Shown piece after piece: positions 31,962-32,548 of a stretch of DNA of 32,548 nucleotides (the first letter of the stretch is position 1; each line of letters begins with the position of its first letter). Under the pieces are notes generated by a model. It was not told the DNA's origin and did no database searches. It saw only the letters and a program-made list of their open reading frames with translations. The stretch is from Deltaproteobacteria bacterium (lineage in GTDB: Bacteria > Myxococcota_A > Polyangia > Polyangiales > Ga0077539): assembly GCA_016218725.1 (NCBI GenBank), contig JACRDB010000146.1:1-32548 (forward strand), in the 5' to 3' direction. The translations under genes were made by a program, and so were the position numbers.

Positions 31962-32548
31962 CTACGGCGAGACGCTCGCCGCCGGGCGCACGGTGCCGGT
32001 GACCGTGGCGCCGCCTGGGGCGCCCACGACGAAGCGCACGCGCCCCTCGGCGCCGCCGCCGCCGCCGGAGAGGTTGCAGCCCCGGCCGCCGCCGCTGGTG
32101 CGGTCGATCCCGCCGCGGCTGCCGCCCCCGGCGGGGGCGTCGATGTGTACGTAGCCGTTGCCCCCGCGGCCTCCGTGGGCCAGCACGCTGCCCTGCACCT
32201 GCACCCGACAGGCCTGCAGCAGCAGCCCTCCGCCGGAGCCGCCGCCGCCGCCGCCGGAGCGCGACCGGCCGCCGTTGCCGCCGAGGGCCAGCACGCTCCC
32301 GCGGGGACCGACCACCAGGTCCCCGGCGCAGGTGAGCTGCACGGCGCCGCCGCCCGCCCCTCCGCCGCCGGCGGCGCCGTCCGGCGGGCCGTTGTCCGTG
32401 TCGATGGTGCCGCCTGCCCCGCCGGAGCCCGCCACCAGCGGGACCAGCGAGGCCGACCCGTAGGCCCCGCCGCCGTGGCCTCCGCGGTCGCCGTAGGGGC
32501 CGCCGGCGCCCGCGCCGCCCGTGGTGGCGGCGCCGTCCGCGCCGCAGC
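31962..32548 (-). CDS. Glycine-rich surface protein, 5' end beyond the window
   Basis: The frame is open from the stop at 31962 to the window end, so the start lies outside; 195 residues are visible. Composition is dominated by Gly with Ala, Ser and Val. Two repeated units of about 50 residues appear, each with a hydrophobic strand set and a paired cysteine: VQLTCAGDLVVGPRGSVLALGG and LLLQACRVQVQGSVLAHGG, separated by GGNGGRSRSGGGGGG-type loops. The pattern suggests a beta-helix-like extracellular protein, as found in large glycine-rich Myxococcota surface proteins. The end, RVRFVVGAPGGATVTGTV, is less glycine-rich. There is no sorting signal at the visible C-terminus. The internal GTG at 32435 is not a likely start because the frame continues unchanged upstream. 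Confidence 0.8.
   Translation of the reverse strand, partial: CGADGAATTGGAGAGGPYGDRGGHGGGAYGSASLVPLVAGSGGAGGTIDTDNGPPDGAAGGGGAGGGAVQLTCAGDLVVGPRGSVLALGGNGGRSRSGGGGGGSGGGLLLQACRVQVQGSVLAHGGRGGNGYVHIDAPAGGGSRGGIDRTSGGGRGCNLSGGGGGAEGRVRFVVGAPGGATVTGTVRPAASVSP

Overview
The window is very GC-rich, densely packed chromosomal DNA. It most likely comes from a myxobacterium-like member of the Myxococcota (Polyangia-type). The signs are many secreted lipoproteins with Pro/Ala/Asp/Thr-rich linkers, Hanks-type Ser/Thr kinases, an FHA-GAF sigma-54 activator, kelch and Asp-box surface lipoproteins, lipase-like and subtilisin-like exoenzymes, and a glycine-rich surface protein. This assignment is inferred from protein style; there is no rRNA or other direct marker. 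I count 24 protein genes and see no tRNA, rRNA, CRISPR array, transposase, integrase or prophage gene.

Layout. 1-162: two GC-rich hairpin repeats. 163-4731 (minus strand): a small lipoprotein, a tail-anchored pseudokinase and a formylglycine-synthase-fold lipoprotein. 4767-6593 (plus): the FHA-GAF-sigma54 activator. 6602-9946 (minus): ruvA, ruvB and an unrecognised 534-residue all-helical protein. 10139-12507 (plus): two lipoproteins joined by a 4-base stop/start overlap. 12477-14492 (minus): an active-looking Ser/Thr kinase and a ComF-type phosphoribosyltransferase. 14514-15122 (plus): a FliK/SctP-like orphan. 15247-20543 (plus): poly(A) polymerase, a lipase-like alpha/beta hydrolase lipoprotein and Ppx/GppA phosphatase. 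20544-20851: a 308-base non-coding stretch with an AT-rich dyad. 20852-23840 (plus): a short lipoprotein ending in three cysteines, a ferritin-like diiron protein 4 bases downstream, and a subtilisin-like lipoprotein. 23861-27227 (minus): an M1-like metallopeptidase and a kelch-like lipoprotein. 27324-31595 (plus): pabB and a 955-residue Asp-box lipoprotein flanked on both sides by a shared palindrome-plus-15-mer element. 31671-32548 (minus): an FmdB-type zinc-ribbon protein and a glycine-rich surface protein cut off by the window end.

Functional picture. Housekeeping genes (ruvAB, pcnB, ppx, pabB, comF) are interleaved with envelope genes of unknown role. Phospho-signalling parts recur: one real kinase, one dead kinase and one FHA (phosphothreonine-reading) transcription factor, but nothing in the sequence proves they share a pathway. 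The most system-like unknown is the cysteine-tailed lipoprotein plus ferritin-like enzyme pair behind its own AT-rich promoter region. Next are the dead kinase, the ruvAB-linked unknown protein and the repeat-flanked Asp-box lipoprotein.
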